Shown: positions 18,659 to 28,437, numbered from the stretch's first letter. The stretch: 64,000 nt of DNA from Streptococcus salivarius (GCF_009738225.1 NZ_CP018187.1:2056501-2120500); one strand, 5' to 3'. Notes: generated by a model from the letters alone, not told the origin. Numbers and translations: made by a program.

Positions 18659-20629
18659 TTACTTAACGTGTTTAGCAAGATCTTTTTGAGCTTTGTCATT
18701 AGATTTCGCTCTTTCTTTAAGCCAATCTTTATAAGCTGAGTCGTATTGTTTCTTAGTTACAATATCATCTTGAGATTTAAGATACTTGAAGTAGTATGTA
18801 GAACCTTTATCACCAGCTTGAGCATATGCTCCTGAGAATGGCTTAATACGAGAAATGACAGCGGCTGCACCATTATAAGTAGTCGTTGGGATATAAAGTG
18901 CACTATCCGTCAACCATGCCTGAGCTTTTGCATATTTTTCATAACGAGCCGTCAAGTCTGTTGTTTCCTTAGAAGCATCATCAACCAATTGGTCATATTC
19001 TTTAAGACCTACTTTTTGAACCGCTTGACTATTTGGATCGTCATAACCCATGAAAGATTTAGTATTTTCACTATTTGTAGTCTTCAAGACATCAAGATAA
19101 GTTGATGGATCAAGGTAATCAGGCTCCCAAGCCACACCTACTGACAAGTCCCAATCCTCTGCAGCTGCATTTGAAGCAGAGTAGGTAATATTATAGAAAT
19201 CATCAGTTGACAATTGGTGAAGATCAAGTACAACATTATCTTTTCCAAGAGCTGATTCAATAGATTGTTTAAGTGACTGCACTTGATTCACAAAGATTTT
19301 ATTTGACTGATTGACAGGAACATCCAAATGGATTGGGAACTGAACCCCTTCTGCTTGAAGAGCTTCCTTAGCTTTAGCAAATTCAGCCTTAGCTTTTTCT
19401 GGATTATAAAGACCATCTTGACTATCTGCAAGATTCACACCAGACCACTCATCACCATAGCTTGGTAATTGATCCATTACCATAGTTCCGAAATCTTTAC
19501 CATCTGCTTGAACAAAGTCTGGTTTAACATAGATATTACGAACGGCAGTACTACCACCCTCTTTACCGTTAAGTTGTGCAGCATAATTCGTACGGTCAAT
19601 AGCAAAACCTAATGCTTGACGGAAATCTTTGTTAAGAAGAGCTGTCTTAGTTGATGTCTTTTGCTGGTCATTTTCTTTAGATGTATGACCATAAGTTTGA
19701 CGATCGATATTAATACCGACACCTTCTACAGCTGCTCCAGGTTGTGTATAGAAAATATTGTCTTTGTACTGTTTTTCAACTTTAGAATAGTTTGAACTAG
19801 TTGGGTATAGACGAGCTAAGTTATAGACTCCATCTGTGAAGTTACGTTCCAAGGATTCTTGGTCTGTACCATCATCGTAAGTCAATTTAACTGTATCAAA
19901 GAAGACATTATCCTTATCCCAATAGTTTTCATTCTTGGTGAACTCAATAGATGATTTCGTTGTCAAAGATTTAAGAAGGTATGGACCGTTATAGAGAATA
20001 GAAGTCGGATCTGTTGACTTACCAAAGTCTTTACCTTTAGATTTCAAGAATTCTCCATTAACAGGCCAAGTAACAGAGTAGGTCAATTTTGAATTCCAAT
20101 AAGGTTCTGGTTGACTAAGCGTATATTGCAAGGTGTAATCATCAACAGCCTTGATACCTACATTTGAAAAGTCCTTGTTGGCACCTGAAAGGTAATCATT
20201 CAAGCCCTTAACTGAGTTTTGTAGCAAATAAATCGCTTCAGAATTTGTATCCGCAGCATGTTTAAGTCCTGTCACAAAGTCCTTAGCCGTCACATCAGCA
20301 TACTCTTCACCATCTGAAGTATACCATTTGACACCCTTACGAATCTTGTAAGTATATGTCAAACCATCTTGAGAAACAGACCAGTTTTCGGCTACAGAAG
20401 GTTTTAGATTCCCATATTGGTCATTTTCAAACAAACCATCAACACCATTACTCACAGCTGTCGTCATATTTTTCTTGTTTGTAGCAAGATAGTCTAGGGT
20501 TGCAGGATCGCCACCGTAGACATAATTATAAGTCTTACCAGACGTCTTACTTGATGACGAGCAAGCCGTTAAAACACCTACAGATAACAGGCCTACGGCT
20601 GCCAGTAAAAATACCTTACTCTTTTTCAT
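18659..20629 (-). CDS. oligopeptide ABC transporter substrate-binding lipoprotein (OppA/AmiA/AliA type)
   Basis: 656 aa. A lipoprotein signal peptide ends in LSVGVLTACSS, and the rest is an SBP_bac_5 domain typical of AmiA/AliA/HppA proteins of streptococci. It captures extracellular oligopeptides for the Ami permease. No permease genes are adjacent, so it is an orphan receptor that presumably shares AmiCDEF. In the salivarius group such proteins also feed signalling peptides such as XIP into the cell. A CodY-like site upstream suggests nutrient control. Confidence 0.92.
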   Translation of the reverse strand: MKKSKVFLLAAVGLLSVGVLTACSSSSKTSGKTYNYVYGGDPATLDYLATNKKNMTTAVSNGVDGLFENDQYGNLKPSVAENWSVSQDGLTYTYKIRKGVKWYTSDGEEYADVTAKDFVTGLKHAADTNSEAIYLLQNSVKGLNDYLSGANKDFSNVGIKAVDDYTLQYTLSQPEPYWNSKLTYSVTWPVNGEFLKSKGKDFGKSTDPTSILYNGPYLLKSLTTKSSIEFTKNENYWDKDNVFFDTVKLTYDDGTDQESLERNFTDGVYNLARLYPTSSNYSKVEKQYKDNIFYTQPGAAVEGVGINIDRQTYGHTSKENDQQKTSTKTALLNKDFRQALGFAIDRTNYAAQLNGKEGGSTAVRNIYVKPDFVQADGKDFGTMVMDQLPSYGDEWSGVNLADSQDGLYNPEKAKAEFAKAKEALQAEGVQFPIHLDVPVNQSNKIFVNQVQSLKQSIESALGKDNVVLDLHQLSTDDFYNITYSASNAAAEDWDLSVGVAWEPDYLDPSTYLDVLKTTNSENTKSFMGYDDPNSQAVQKVGLKEYDQLVDDASKETTDLTARYEKYAKAQAWLTDSALYIPTTTYNGAAAVISRIKPFSGAYAQAGDKGSTYYFKYLKSQDDIVTKKQYDSAYKDWLKERAKSNDKAQKDLAKHVK

Positions 20630-20694
20630 TCATTGCCTCCTTAAATTCGCAACGTAAAAAGTTCAAAAATCAATAATTATGTGTATACGCTTAA

Positions 20695-20738
20695 ATTATA
20701 CCATAAATTCGAAAAAGCAACACTACTTTCTGAATATT
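20695..20738 (-). promoter_or_regulatory. promoter and CodY-like box of the peptide-binding gene
   Basis: TATAAT is at 20695-20700. AATATTCAGAAAGTA (20724-20738) matches 12 of 15 positions of the CodY motif AATTTTCWGAAAATT just upstream of the -35 region. CodY control of peptide uptake is established in lactic acid bacteria; the site itself is a prediction. Confidence 0.45.
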
Positions 20739-20810
20739 TTTTATTTTCTACTCAAATTTCGTGTTTAGACCAAGAAAAAAACCTATCCGAAGATAGGCCC
20801 TTTACTACTC

Positions 20811-21500
20811 TTACAATGAGTTAGGATCAACTTTGATACCAGCACCTTGTGTAGTAGTGATTGAAAGGTTTGTGATGTAAGCACCTTTCGCTGTAGCTGG
20901 TTTAGCTTTTTGAATTGCATCGTTAAATGCTTTGAAGTTTTCAACCAATTTTTCAGTTTCGAATGAAACTTTACCGATGATAGCTTGTACGTTACCTGCT
21001 TTATCAGCACGGTAAGTGATTTTACCACCTTTAGACTCTTCAACTGCTTTAGCAACGTCCATAGTTACAGTACCAGTTTTAGGGTTTGGCATCAAGTTAC
21101 GTGGTCCAAGGACACGTCCAAGACGACCAACGATTGCCATCATGTCTGGTGTTGCAACAACAACGTCAAAGTCAAGCCATCCACCGTTGATTTTAGCAAC
21201 GAGTTCGTCTTCACCAACGAAGTCAGCACCTGCTGCTTTAGCTTCTTCAGCTTTAGCACCACGAGCAAATACAAGAACGCGTTGAGTTTTACCAGTACCG
21301 TTTGGCAATACCATTGCTCCACGGATTTGTTGGTCAGCTTTCTTAACGTCGATGTTAAGGTTGTATGATACTTCAACAGTAGCATCGAATTTTGCGAAGT
21401 TAGTTTCTTGTGCAAGAGCTACAGCTTCTTCTACGCTGTAAGCTTTTGTGCTGTCGATCTTTTCAAGAGCAGCACGCATTTGTTTGCTTTTTTTAGCCAT
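20811..21500 (-). CDS. rplA: 50S ribosomal protein L1
   Basis: 229 aa from the ATG at 21500 ([16 protein letters not shown]), preceded by AAGGAG; the longer frame upstream is not conserved. It carries the L1 signature near residues 120-140 ([20 protein letters not shown]). L1 builds the stalk that moves deacylated tRNA from the E site and, in bacteria, represses its own L11-L1 mRNA. It follows rplK by 99 nt, with a hairpin in the gap. Confidence 0.97.
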   Translation of the reverse strand: MAKKSKQMRAALEKIDSTKAYSVEEAVALAQETNFAKFDATVEVSYNLNIDVKKADQQIRGAMVLPNGTGKTQRVLVFARGAKAEEAKAAGADFVGEDELVAKINGGWLDFDVVVATPDMMAIVGRLGRVLGPRNLMPNPKTGTVTMDVAKAVEESKGGKITYRADKAGNVQAIIGKVSFETEKLVENFKAFNDAIQKAKPATAKGAYITNLSITTTQGAGIKVDPNSL

Positions 21501-21545
21501 GTTAATTATTTCTCCTTGTGTAATGTGGTCATAACGACTTTCATC

Positions 21546-21587
21546 TTCCACGTCACTCAGCGAAGTGAGACGACGTCTGTGGTTTTC
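21546..21587 (-). promoter_or_regulatory. hairpin between rplK and rplA
   Basis: CCAC.GACGT and ACGTGG flank an inner CTCA/TGAG stem in the rplK-rplA gap. No T-run follows, so it is not a simple terminator. It may be a mRNA processing or L1-binding structure (inference from position). Confidence 0.35.
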
Positions 21588-21599
21588 TTGTTAACTGAA

Positions 21600-22025
21600 T
21601 TAGTCAGTAACAGTGAATCCCATTGAACGTGCAGTACCTTCGATCATACGCATAGCTGATTCGATGTTTGCAGCGTTCAAGTCAGGCATTTTAGTTTCAG
21701 CAATTTCTTGTACTTGTGCACGAGTTACTGAAGCAACTTTAACTGAGTTTGGAGTACCTGAACCTTTTTCAACACCTGCAGCTTTTTTCAAAAGAACAGC
21801 AGCTGGTGGTGTTTTAGTGATGAAATCAAATGATTTATCTTCATACACAGAGATAACAACTGGGATGATCATACCAGCTTGGTCAGCTGTACGAGCGTTA
21901 AACTCTTTAGTGAATCCCATGATGTTGATTCCGGCTTGACCAAGAGCTGGTCCAACTGGTGGAGCTGGAGTCGCTTTACCAGCAGGAATCTGAAGTTTTA
22001 CGATGTTTTCGACTTTTTTAGCCAT
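21600..22025 (-). CDS. rplK: 50S ribosomal protein L11
   Basis: 141 aa. The N-terminal segment [20 protein letters not shown] and the C-terminal RNA-binding domain with its [22 protein letters not shown] end are characteristic. L11 binds the GTPase-associated centre of 23S rRNA and is needed for the RelA stringent response and thiostrepton action. First gene of the rplK-rplA operon. Confidence 0.97.
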   Translation of the reverse strand: MAKKVENIVKLQIPAGKATPAPPVGPALGQAGINIMGFTKEFNARTADQAGMIIPVVISVYEDKSFDFITKTPPAAVLLKKAAGVEKGSGTPNSVKVASVTRAQVQEIAETKMPDLNAANIESAMRMIEGTARSMGFTVTD

Positions 22026-22106
22026 TTTGTAATTTCCTCCTATTGTGGTTTTGGCGGTAAGTAAGTTTTGTTACCTCCCACAAGTATGTTTTTACATACC
22101 TTATCT

Positions 22107-22134
22107 ATTATACAGAAATTCTTTTTAGATGCAA
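22107..22134 (-). promoter_or_regulatory. promoter of rplK-rplA
   Basis: TTGCAT (22129-22134), 16 bp, TATAAT (22107-22112). The leader begins with a GTATGT/ACATAC hairpin followed by GUGGGAGGU, a place where L1 autoregulation could act. Confidence 0.6.
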
Positions 22135-22161
22135 GAATTTCTTATTAAGTTTAGGAAAAAA

Positions 22162-22190
22162 TTTACATAAAGGGCTTTTCGAGGTAAAAT
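22162..22190 (+). promoter_or_regulatory. promoter of the DUF3397 gene
   Basis: TTTACA (22162-22167), exactly 17 bp, TAAAAT (22185-22190). The start of transcription would fall at about 22197, which is the ATG itself, predicting a leaderless or nearly leaderless mRNA. Confidence 0.55.
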
Positions 22191-22196
22191 AGACTT

Positions 22197-22550
22197 ATGA
22201 TTCTATATAAATTCTTTGCTATAGCATTTTTGATTCTAACACCTATCTTTGCTTTTATTATCCACCGCTTCTTCAGTTTAAAATACCTCGGGCTTAATTT
22301 TGCTGACCTTACCTTCCCTCTTTATTTTATTGAGCTAGTTGCTGTGTCAGCCCGTTTCTTTACCCATAGCTTTTTGCCTTACATCACCATTTTATTATCC
22401 TTGGCGGCTATAATTATCACGATTCAAATGCTGAGAAAAACACAATCCTTTAAATTTAAACGTTTTCTTAAGTTGTTCTGGCGTATCAGCTTTTTTATCA
22501 CCAGTCTTTTCTATTTGGGGACCGTGATTCTCATTTTTATTGTTTCTTAA
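22197..22550 (+). CDS. DUF3397 family membrane protein
   Basis: 117 aa with four hydrophobic segments and a basic loop (RKTQSFKFKRFLK) near residues 80-95. It matches the general pattern of DUF3397, small integral membrane proteins of unknown function in Lactobacillales. It is transcribed divergently from rplK-rplA. There is no normal ribosome-binding site close to the ATG; GAGG lies 12 nt upstream. Confidence 0.75.
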   Translation: MILYKFFAIAFLILTPIFAFIIHRFFSLKYLGLNFADLTFPLYFIELVAVSARFFTHSFLPYITILLSLAAIIITIQMLRKTQSFKFKRFLKLFWRISFFITSLFYLGTVILIFIVS

Positions 22551-22644
22551 GAACTAGATTAACTCAGCAGATTTATTGTGTGCTGAGTTTTTTATGTCAA
22601 ACCATGAAAAAAGCAGGCAACCTTGCCTGCTTAACTTTTCGGTA

Positions 22645-23142
22645 TTAGGGTTGAACTTGAGTCATTCGACCAGTATCTACATCATAAACCGCACCGGAGA
22701 TGATAACATCCTCAGGGATAAGCGGTGACTGACGAAGAATGGCCATATCTTCACGAACACTCTCTTCTACATCTGTGAATGGAAGAAAATCTTGATCAGA
22801 AACATCAACACCAAGTTCTTTATTGAGATAGGCGGTAAACTCATCGTTCTTAAAGGTCTGAGCACCACAATCTGTATGGTGAAGAACTACGATTTCTCGT
22901 GTCCCCATCTGTTGTTGAGAAATGACCAAAGAACGAATCATATCTTCCGTCACACGACCACCCGCATTACGCAAAATATGAGCGTCACCTAGGGCCAACC
23001 CCAAGGCCTGAGCAACGTGAAGGCGTGAATCCATACAAGTCACAATAGCCACCTTAGTCTTTGGTTTCAAGGGAAGATGGGCTGTCCCGTGGAGGTCAAC
23101 ATAGGCTTTGTTGGCATTGAGAAAGTTTTCAAAATAAGACAT
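22645..23142 (-). CDS. beta-class carbonic anhydrase
   Basis: 165 aa. Zinc ligands are visible as CMDSRLH (Cys, Asp-Ser-Arg pair) near residue 36 and HHTDCG (His, Cys) near 88-92. It interconverts CO2 and bicarbonate, supplying bicarbonate for carboxylations; in S. thermophilus-like dairy bacteria CO2 status matters for aspartate and nucleotide synthesis. In pneumococcus the homologue directly follows radA; here an AIM24 gene lies between them. Confidence 0.9.
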   Translation of the reverse strand: MSYFENFLNANKAYVDLHGTAHLPLKPKTKVAIVTCMDSRLHVAQALGLALGDAHILRNAGGRVTEDMIRSLVISQQQMGTREIVVLHHTDCGAQTFKNDEFTAYLNKELGVDVSDQDFLPFTDVEESVREDMAILRQSPLIPEDVIISGAVYDVDTGRMTQVQP

Positions 23143-23293
23143 AATAACTCACTTTCTAATGAAGAAAATAATTTGACTATCAAATTATTTACACACTATC
23201 TTATCATCTTTTTATTAACTTGTCAGCTATTGAGTCCGCAACATAAAAAAGGAGAATAAATGCTAACAAGCATCCATCCTCCTTCAATTTATA

Positions 23294-23989
23294 TTATGAA
23301 CGTTTTGGCAAGTATCTATTAAGCAAGCCTGCAAAGGTTTGAAGATTGAGACTTTGAACATAAATTTCACCTGTTCCTCTAAAGGTATTAACAACACCCT
23401 CTCCTGTCCCAATAGACTGCCAGAAACCATTTTCCAGGTGAATATTATAATCAAGTGTCTGACTCCAGGCAACGACATGAGCATTATCAATAGTCACTTC
23501 TTGATTGTTTAGCTCAATTTTTTTAATAGAGCCGTAAGCATTTGCCAAGAGAGTTCCTTGGCCTTGGGTAGTCATTACAAAGAAACCACCCTGACCACCA
23601 AAAAGAGCCTTACCAACAGACTGGAGCTCCATTGTATAGTAAGCTGTGCCATCAAGTGCTAGAAAGGCACCGTCGTTGAGTCGGTACTGTTTTTCACCTA
23701 AATAAAGTGGAATCACTTGACCTGGAGAATCAGGGGCCAAGGCTATATAGCCATTATTGGACTGCGAGACAACCTGAGTAATAAAGCTACTTTCGCCCGA
23801 AACCATTGAACGCCCAACTGCTTTTACAAAGCGACCTAAACCTGATCCACTGGCATTTAATTTGGTACTCAGTGTCACATTCGGTGTGTGATATACCATA
23901 CTGCCACGCTGGATAAAGACTGTTTCACCTTGATTAAGAGATAACTCTACTAAAGGGAACTGCATGTTGCTGTCTGTAAAAAATTGCAT
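23294..23989 (-). CDS. AIM24/TIGR00266 family protein
   Basis: 231 aa from the ATG at 23989, which follows GGGAGG; the longer frame starting at 24073 overlaps the ribosome-binding site. Gly-rich beta-strand repeats (GETVFIQRGSMVYHTPNV, GGQGGFFVMTTQGQGTL) match the AIM24 beta-helix-like family of unknown function, first named for a mitochondrial protein. No signal peptide or membrane segment. It lies between radA and the carbonic anhydrase gene. Confidence 0.85.
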   Translation of the reverse strand: MQFFTDSNMQFPLVELSLNQGETVFIQRGSMVYHTPNVTLSTKLNASGSGLGRFVKAVGRSMVSGESSFITQVVSQSNNGYIALAPDSPGQVIPLYLGEKQYRLNDGAFLALDGTAYYTMELQSVGKALFGGQGGFFVMTTQGQGTLLANAYGSIKKIELNNQEVTIDNAHVVAWSQTLDYNIHLENGFWQSIGTGEGVVNTFRGTGEIYVQSLNLQTFAGLLNRYLPKRS

Positions 23990-24077
23990 AATAAATACCT
24001 CCCTATTCTTAAGAAAAGTATAGCATCGAACAGGTATTTTTGCAAGCGCTTCCAAATTCTGGCTTTGAGGCATTTTT

Positions 24078-25478
24078 TTAAGAAAAGACTTTTTTGAGTA
24101 CTTCTCCTACCGTCGTGACCCCAATGATCTGGATACCTTCTGGAATCTTCATGCCATGAAGCGAATTTTTAGGAGCATAAATCTTAGTAAAACCTAATTT
24201 AGCAGCCTCATTAATACGCTGTTCAATGCGAGTTACTCGGCGAATCTCTCCAGTCAACCCAATTTCTCCTATGAAAGCTTCTTGTGGATTGGTTGGAAGC
24301 TCCTTGTAACTAGAAGCAATCGCAACGGCTACAGCAAGGTCAATAGCTGGCTCGTCCAATTTGACACCACCAGCCGATTTGAGATAGGCATCTTGATTTT
24401 GGAGAAGAAGGCCACAACGTTTCTCTAAAACAGCCATAATGAGGCTGACACGGTTAAAGTCCAGTCCCGTCGTTGTCCGCTTGGCATTACCAAAGACGGT
24501 TGGTGTCACCAAGGCTTGAACTTCAGCTAAGATAGGTCTGCTACCTTCCATTGTCACAACAATGGCAGAACCTGTGGCACCGTCTAGGCGTTCCTCTAAG
24601 AAAACCTGGCTAGGGTTTAGCACTTCTACCAAACCACCAGACTGCATCTCAAAAATCCCAATCTCATTGGTTGAACCAAAACGGTTTTTGACTGCTCGTA
24701 AAATACGGAAGGTATGATGACGTTCCCCCTCAAAATAGAGTACCGTATCCACCATGTGTTCCAACATACGTGGCCCAGCCAGTTGTCCCTCCTTGGTCAC
24801 ATGTCCAACAATAAAAGTGGCAATGTTATTGGTTTTAGCAATCTGCATGAGTTCAGCAGTGACTTCACGAACCTGAGATACAGAACCTTGAACGCCAGAA
24901 ATCTCTGGACTCATGATGGTCTGAATAGAGTCGATAATGAGGAAATCAGGTTTGATGGTCTCTACTTGACTGCGAACCGCTTGCATATTGGTCTCAGCAT
25001 AAAGATAAAATTCGTTATCAATATCACCTAAACGTTCGCTCCGCAATTTGATTTGCTCGGCAGATTCTTCTCCAGATACATAGAGGACCGTACCCTTGTT
25101 AGCCAGTTGCGTTGACACCTGTAAGAGGAGGGTTGATTTCCCTATCCCTGGATCTCCTCCAATAAGAACCAGACTGCCCGGAACCACACCGCCACCTAAA
25201 ACACGGTTAAACTCGTCCATATCAGTCTTTATGCGGGCATAATTGATTGAGGATACTTCTTTTAATTTAGTTGGTTTAGACTTTTCACCCGTCAAACTGA
25301 CACGGGCATTTTTCACCTCCTGCACCTCAACCTCTTCTTCAAAAGAGGACCAAGAAGAACAGTTGGGACAGCGCCCTAGATATTTGGGTGAATTGTAGCC
25401 ACATTCTCGACAAACAAAAGTTGATTTTTTCTTTGCTATGATAATTCTCCTTCTACGATTACTCCGACAGAATGCCAC
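24078..25478 (-). CDS. radA: DNA repair and recombination protein RadA (Sms)
   Basis: 453-466 aa. N-terminal zinc finger ([18 protein letters not shown]), Walker [11 protein letters not shown], the KNRFG motif ([12 protein letters not shown]) and a C-terminal Lon-like domain are all present. RadA is a DnaB-like helicase that extends recombination D-loops and is needed for transformation in streptococci. The first usable canonical start is GTG at 25478, without a ribosome-binding site. AAGGAG lies 7 nt before an ATA at 25439, exactly where homologues have their Met (AKKKSTF). The gene overlaps the upstream hydrolase. Confidence 0.95.
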   Translation of the reverse strand: MAFCRSNRRRRIIIAKKKSTFVCRECGYNSPKYLGRCPNCSSWSSFEEEVEVQEVKNARVSLTGEKSKPTKLKEVSSINYARIKTDMDEFNRVLGGGVVPGSLVLIGGDPGIGKSTLLLQVSTQLANKGTVLYVSGEESAEQIKLRSERLGDIDNEFYLYAETNMQAVRSQVETIKPDFLIIDSIQTIMSPEISGVQGSVSQVREVTAELMQIAKTNNIATFIVGHVTKEGQLAGPRMLEHMVDTVLYFEGERHHTFRILRAVKNRFGSTNEIGIFEMQSGGLVEVLNPSQVFLEERLDGATGSAIVVTMEGSRPILAEVQALVTPTVFGNAKRTTTGLDFNRVSLIMAVLEKRCGLLLQNQDAYLKSAGGVKLDEPAIDLAVAVAIASSYKELPTNPQEAFIGEIGLTGEIRRVTRIEQRINEAAKLGFTKIYAPKNSLHGMKIPEGIQIIGVTTVGEVLKKVFS

Positions 25479-25903
25479 TTATGCAATGTTTTTTTTAATT
25501 TCTTCTGGTTGGCAACTCCGACAGCGGACAAATCAACAGAAACCTGATAATTCTCCTTGACAGCTGCCAAAATGGAAGCCTTGACACAGCCATTGCCATC
25601 TACCCCTATAAACTCTAAGCTTTTAGCAGCATTCCCCTCCAGAAACTCTTTTAAATCCAGATTGGTAAAGCAAGAAGCCCGACGCTTCTCAAAGATACGA
25701 GAAGATGCAAGCAGCAAGCCGGTCGCAAATTTCTTCTTTCTATCTTTTCTCTCCCAGAAAAAACGATTGAGAATATAGATAACCCGGTCACTGGGATAGC
25801 TGGCAATTTTGTCATTTACAGCTACAGTCAGTTCTTCATGATATGCTTTTCCTACAGCAACATAGTCTGACTGCATATCTACAACTAATAAATAGTCTGC
25901 CAT
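25436..25903 (-). CDS. isochorismatase-like cysteine hydrolase
   Basis: 155 aa. The N-terminal Asp of [10 protein letters not shown] and the cysteine in [15 protein letters not shown] (about residue 107) form the catalytic pattern of the isochorismatase-like superfamily. The true substrate is unknown; relatives cleave nicotinamide or isochorismate. It sits between dut and radA as in pneumococcus and overlaps the radA frame, so cotranscription with both is likely. Confidence 0.75.
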   Translation of the reverse strand: MADYLLVVDMQSDYVAVGKAYHEELTVAVNDKIASYPSDRVIYILNRFFWERKDRKKKFATGLLLASSRIFEKRRASCFTNLDLKEFLEGNAAKSLEFIGVDGNGCVKASILAAVKENYQVSVDLSAVGVANQKKLKKTLHKWHSVGVIVEGELS

Positions 25904-25912
25904 ATTCTTTCT

Positions 25913-26359
25913 CTATTTCCCTGTCGATCCGAAACCACCTGTACGAACACCGTCAGCTTCATCTCCATCTACAATTAAGAAGGGCATAAAGACACCTTGA
26001 ACGATGCGTTCGCCAACTTCAAGAGTCACGGGCTGATCCGTAATATTTTTCATCTGGGCGAAGATGTGACCCTCATTCCCTGGATTTCCATAGTAATCGC
26101 CATCAATAACTCCAACAGAGTTGATCAAGACCAGACCTTTTTTGCGAGGATTAGAAGAACGATCATAAAGATATAGCACCTCACCCGCTTGCATATAAGC
26201 CTTGACCCCAGTTGGGACGAGGACGATTTCTCCTGGTGCAATCACTGTGCGCTCTGCCACCTTTAAGTCGTAGCCAGCTGCATGGGCTGTCTCCCGTTTT
26301 GGAAGCAAGTCCTGATTGGTATAGGTTGATACAAGTTCAAATCCACGAATTTTTGTCAT
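25913..26359 (-). CDS. dut: dUTP diphosphatase
   Basis: 148 aa. All five trimeric dUTPase motifs can be followed: AGYDLKVAE, DRSSNPRKKGL, GVIDGDYYGNPG, ERIVQGVFMP and the C-terminal RTGGFGSTGK arm. It hydrolyses dUTP to dUMP and prevents uracil in DNA. First gene of dut-hydrolase-radA, giving a DNA-metabolism theme to the operon. Confidence 0.96.
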   Translation of the reverse strand: MTKIRGFELVSTYTNQDLLPKRETAHAAGYDLKVAERTVIAPGEIVLVPTGVKAYMQAGEVLYLYDRSSNPRKKGLVLINSVGVIDGDYYGNPGNEGHIFAQMKNITDQPVTLEVGERIVQGVFMPFLIVDGDEADGVRTGGFGSTGK

Positions 26360-26437
26360 TATTTTTCCTTTCGATACATCTATAAATTAATTCTTGTAAA
26401 ACTAGCCATGCTAGCTTCAGACTTTTAAATCTATCCC

Positions 26438-26466
26438 ATTATAATCTATTCGAAATAAGATGACAA
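26438..26466 (-). promoter_or_regulatory. promoter of dut-radA operon
   Basis: TTGTCA (26461-26466), 17 bp, TATAAT (26438-26443). The spacer contains TTCGAATA (26447-26454), one base from the ComX box TACGAATA; since a good sigma-A promoter explains the site, dual control is only a possibility. Confidence 0.65.
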
Positions 26467-26565
26467 AGGTAATAGTCTAATCACTTTCTCATTAAACGAA
26501 GATTGACTTTTAACCAGGAAAACGCTAACATAATAATAGATATAATACTTTTAAGGAGAATTGTC

Positions 26566-27168
26566 ATGAAATTCATCGGACTTGTTGGTACGAATTCAAA
26601 ACGTTCAACTAATAGACAATTATTGCAATATATTCAGAAACATTTTGCAGATAAGGCAGACATCGAACTTGTTGAAATCAAAGACCTCCCTGTCTTTAAC
26701 AAACCCGCTAACAAACAATTGCCAGAAAGTGTCCTTGAAATCGTTAAAAAAATCGATGAGGCTGATGGGGTTATTATTGGAACACCTGAGTATGACCACT
26801 CAATTCCAGCTGTTCTCATGAATGCTTTAGCTTGGGTCTCATACGGTGTTTTCCCTCTTTTGAATAAGCCTGTTATGATTACAGGAGCATCTTATGGAAC
26901 TCTAGGAGCTTCTCGTGCACAGCTACAACTTCGTCAAATTTTGAATGCTCCAGAAATCAAAGCTAATGTGCTTCCAGACGAATTCTTGCTTTCACATTCC
27001 CTTCAAGCTTTTGATAGCAACGGCGATTTAGTTGACCTCGATGTCATCAAAAAATTAGATGCTATTTTCGATGACTTCCGTCTCTACGTCAAAATTACTG
27101 GTAAACTCTCACATGCTACAGAGTTATTACATAAAGAAGCTGAAGACTTCGACTGGGAAAGCCTATAA
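26566..27168 (+). CDS. NADPH-dependent FMN reductase
   Basis: 200 aa from the ATG at 26566, 7 nt after AAGGAG; upstream in-frame codons are leader. The fold is flavodoxin-like, with FMN-binding GTNSKRSTNRQLL near the N-terminus and GTPEYDHSIPAVLMNALAW at about 75-95. It transfers electrons from NAD(P)H to FMN or quinones. A homologous second gene follows after 18 nt, so this is a tandem pair. Confidence 0.88.
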   Translation: MKFIGLVGTNSKRSTNRQLLQYIQKHFADKADIELVEIKDLPVFNKPANKQLPESVLEIVKKIDEADGVIIGTPEYDHSIPAVLMNALAWVSYGVFPLLNKPVMITGASYGTLGASRAQLQLRQILNAPEIKANVLPDEFLLSHSLQAFDSNGDLVDLDVIKKLDAIFDDFRLYVKITGKLSHATELLHKEAEDFDWESL

Positions 27169-27186
27169 GACAGGAGAATATAAACT

Positions 27187-28437
27187 ATGAAATTTGTTGG
27201 ACTCGTTGGAGCAAATTATGATCAATCATATAACCGTAAACTGCTCGAATTTATCAGAAGACATTTTAAAATTAAATTTGAACTTGAAGTTTTAGAAATT
27301 GATGAAGTCCCTATGTTTAACCAAGATGAAAAATGGGATGAAAGTTTCCAACTTCGCTTACTTAATAATAAAATTACACGCGCTGACGGTGTCATCATTG
27401 CAACACCTGAGCACAACCACACTATCTCTGCAGCACTTAAATCAGTATTAGAGTGGCTATCATTCGAAGTGCACCCTTTTGAAAACAAGCCTGTAATGAT
27501 TGTTGGTGCTTCTTACTACGATCAAGGGACTTCACGTGCCCAAGTGCATTTGCGTAAAATCCTTGAAGCGCCTGGTGTTAATGCTTATACACTTCCAGGT
27601 AATGAATTCTTGCTTGGAAAGGCTAAAGAAGCCTTTGACCTTGAGGGAAACATTACCAACGAAGGTACTGTTAACTTCCTTGAACAGTGCTTAGATAATT
27701 TCATCCAATATGTAGGAGTGGTTTCTAAATTGAAAAAACCAAAACCAATTGAACCTGAAGACTTGGATTGTAACAACCCAATCGCTACAACTGTTACCGA
27801 AGTTGATCCTGACGATCCAGAGTGGGTAGAAAAAGTAGCTGAAATCACTGGTGCGGTATCTGGTGATACCTACGTAAAATTGGACCACGGTATTTTGACG
27901 GTTAATCAAATTGACATGTTCCTCAAGGCTATGCCATTTGAATTGACCTATGCCGATGATAACAACCAGTTCCTCTACTACAACAACGCCCATCAAGATC
28001 CTGACACTATGTTTGCCAAACGTGTGCCACCTCAATCTGGTAGCCGTATGTCAACTGTTCACGGCTCACTTCCACCAGCTCGTATGAAAAATGTGGAATG
28101 GGTTATCGGTACACTTCGTAATGGTAACCAAGAATATGTTCGTACGATTGTTCCAGGGTCACCTGAAGGAGTTATTAATACGCATAACTATCAGGCTATG
28201 TACTATGATGATGGTTCTTATGCAGGAATCAATGAAATCGTCTTTAACTTTAAACCATGGCTTGACTGGTATCTCGAAACAACTGGTCAACGCCTTGTCG
28301 GAGGAAGCGGTCCTTTTGCACCAGCTGCAGCTAGTCATGGCGGTAGCGACGCCACATCTGGTGCATCAGATGCGGGTGGTCATGGTGGCGACGCAGCCCC
28401 AGCCGCAGATGCTACATCTGGAGCATCCTCATATTAA
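27187..28437 (+). CDS. NADPH-dependent FMN reductase fused to a PAS-like domain
   Basis: 416 aa. Residues 1-190 repeat the fold of the upstream reductase (GANYDQSYNRKLLEF; TPEHNHTISAALKSVLEWL). Residues about 215-375 form a PAS_10-type sensor domain (MPFELTYADDNNQFLYYNN; VPPQSGSRMSTVHGS), as found in hemerythrin/DUF438 proteins. The last 45 residues are low-complexity Ala/Gly/Ser/Asp with the repeated motif DATSGAS. The fusion suggests flavin- or redox-sensing coupled to reduction. It belongs to a four-gene plus-strand cluster with the formate/nitrite channel. Confidence 0.82.
   Translation: MKFVGLVGANYDQSYNRKLLEFIRRHFKIKFELEVLEIDEVPMFNQDEKWDESFQLRLLNNKITRADGVIIATPEHNHTISAALKSVLEWLSFEVHPFENKPVMIVGASYYDQGTSRAQVHLRKILEAPGVNAYTLPGNEFLLGKAKEAFDLEGNITNEGTVNFLEQCLDNFIQYVGVVSKLKKPKPIEPEDLDCNNPIATTVTEVDPDDPEWVEKVAEITGAVSGDTYVKLDHGILTVNQIDMFLKAMPFELTYADDNNQFLYYNNAHQDPDTMFAKRVPPQSGSRMSTVHGSLPPARMKNVEWVIGTLRNGNQEYVRTIVPGSPEGVINTHNYQAMYYDDGSYAGINEIVFNFKPWLDWYLETTGQRLVGGSGPFAPAAASHGGSDATSGASDAGGHGGDAAPAADATSGASSY

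Noticed and set aside
26447..26454. TTCGAATA as a ComX box of dut-radA
   Set aside because: It is a one-mismatch match lying inside a good sigma-A promoter spacer; kept only as a possibility in the promoter entry.
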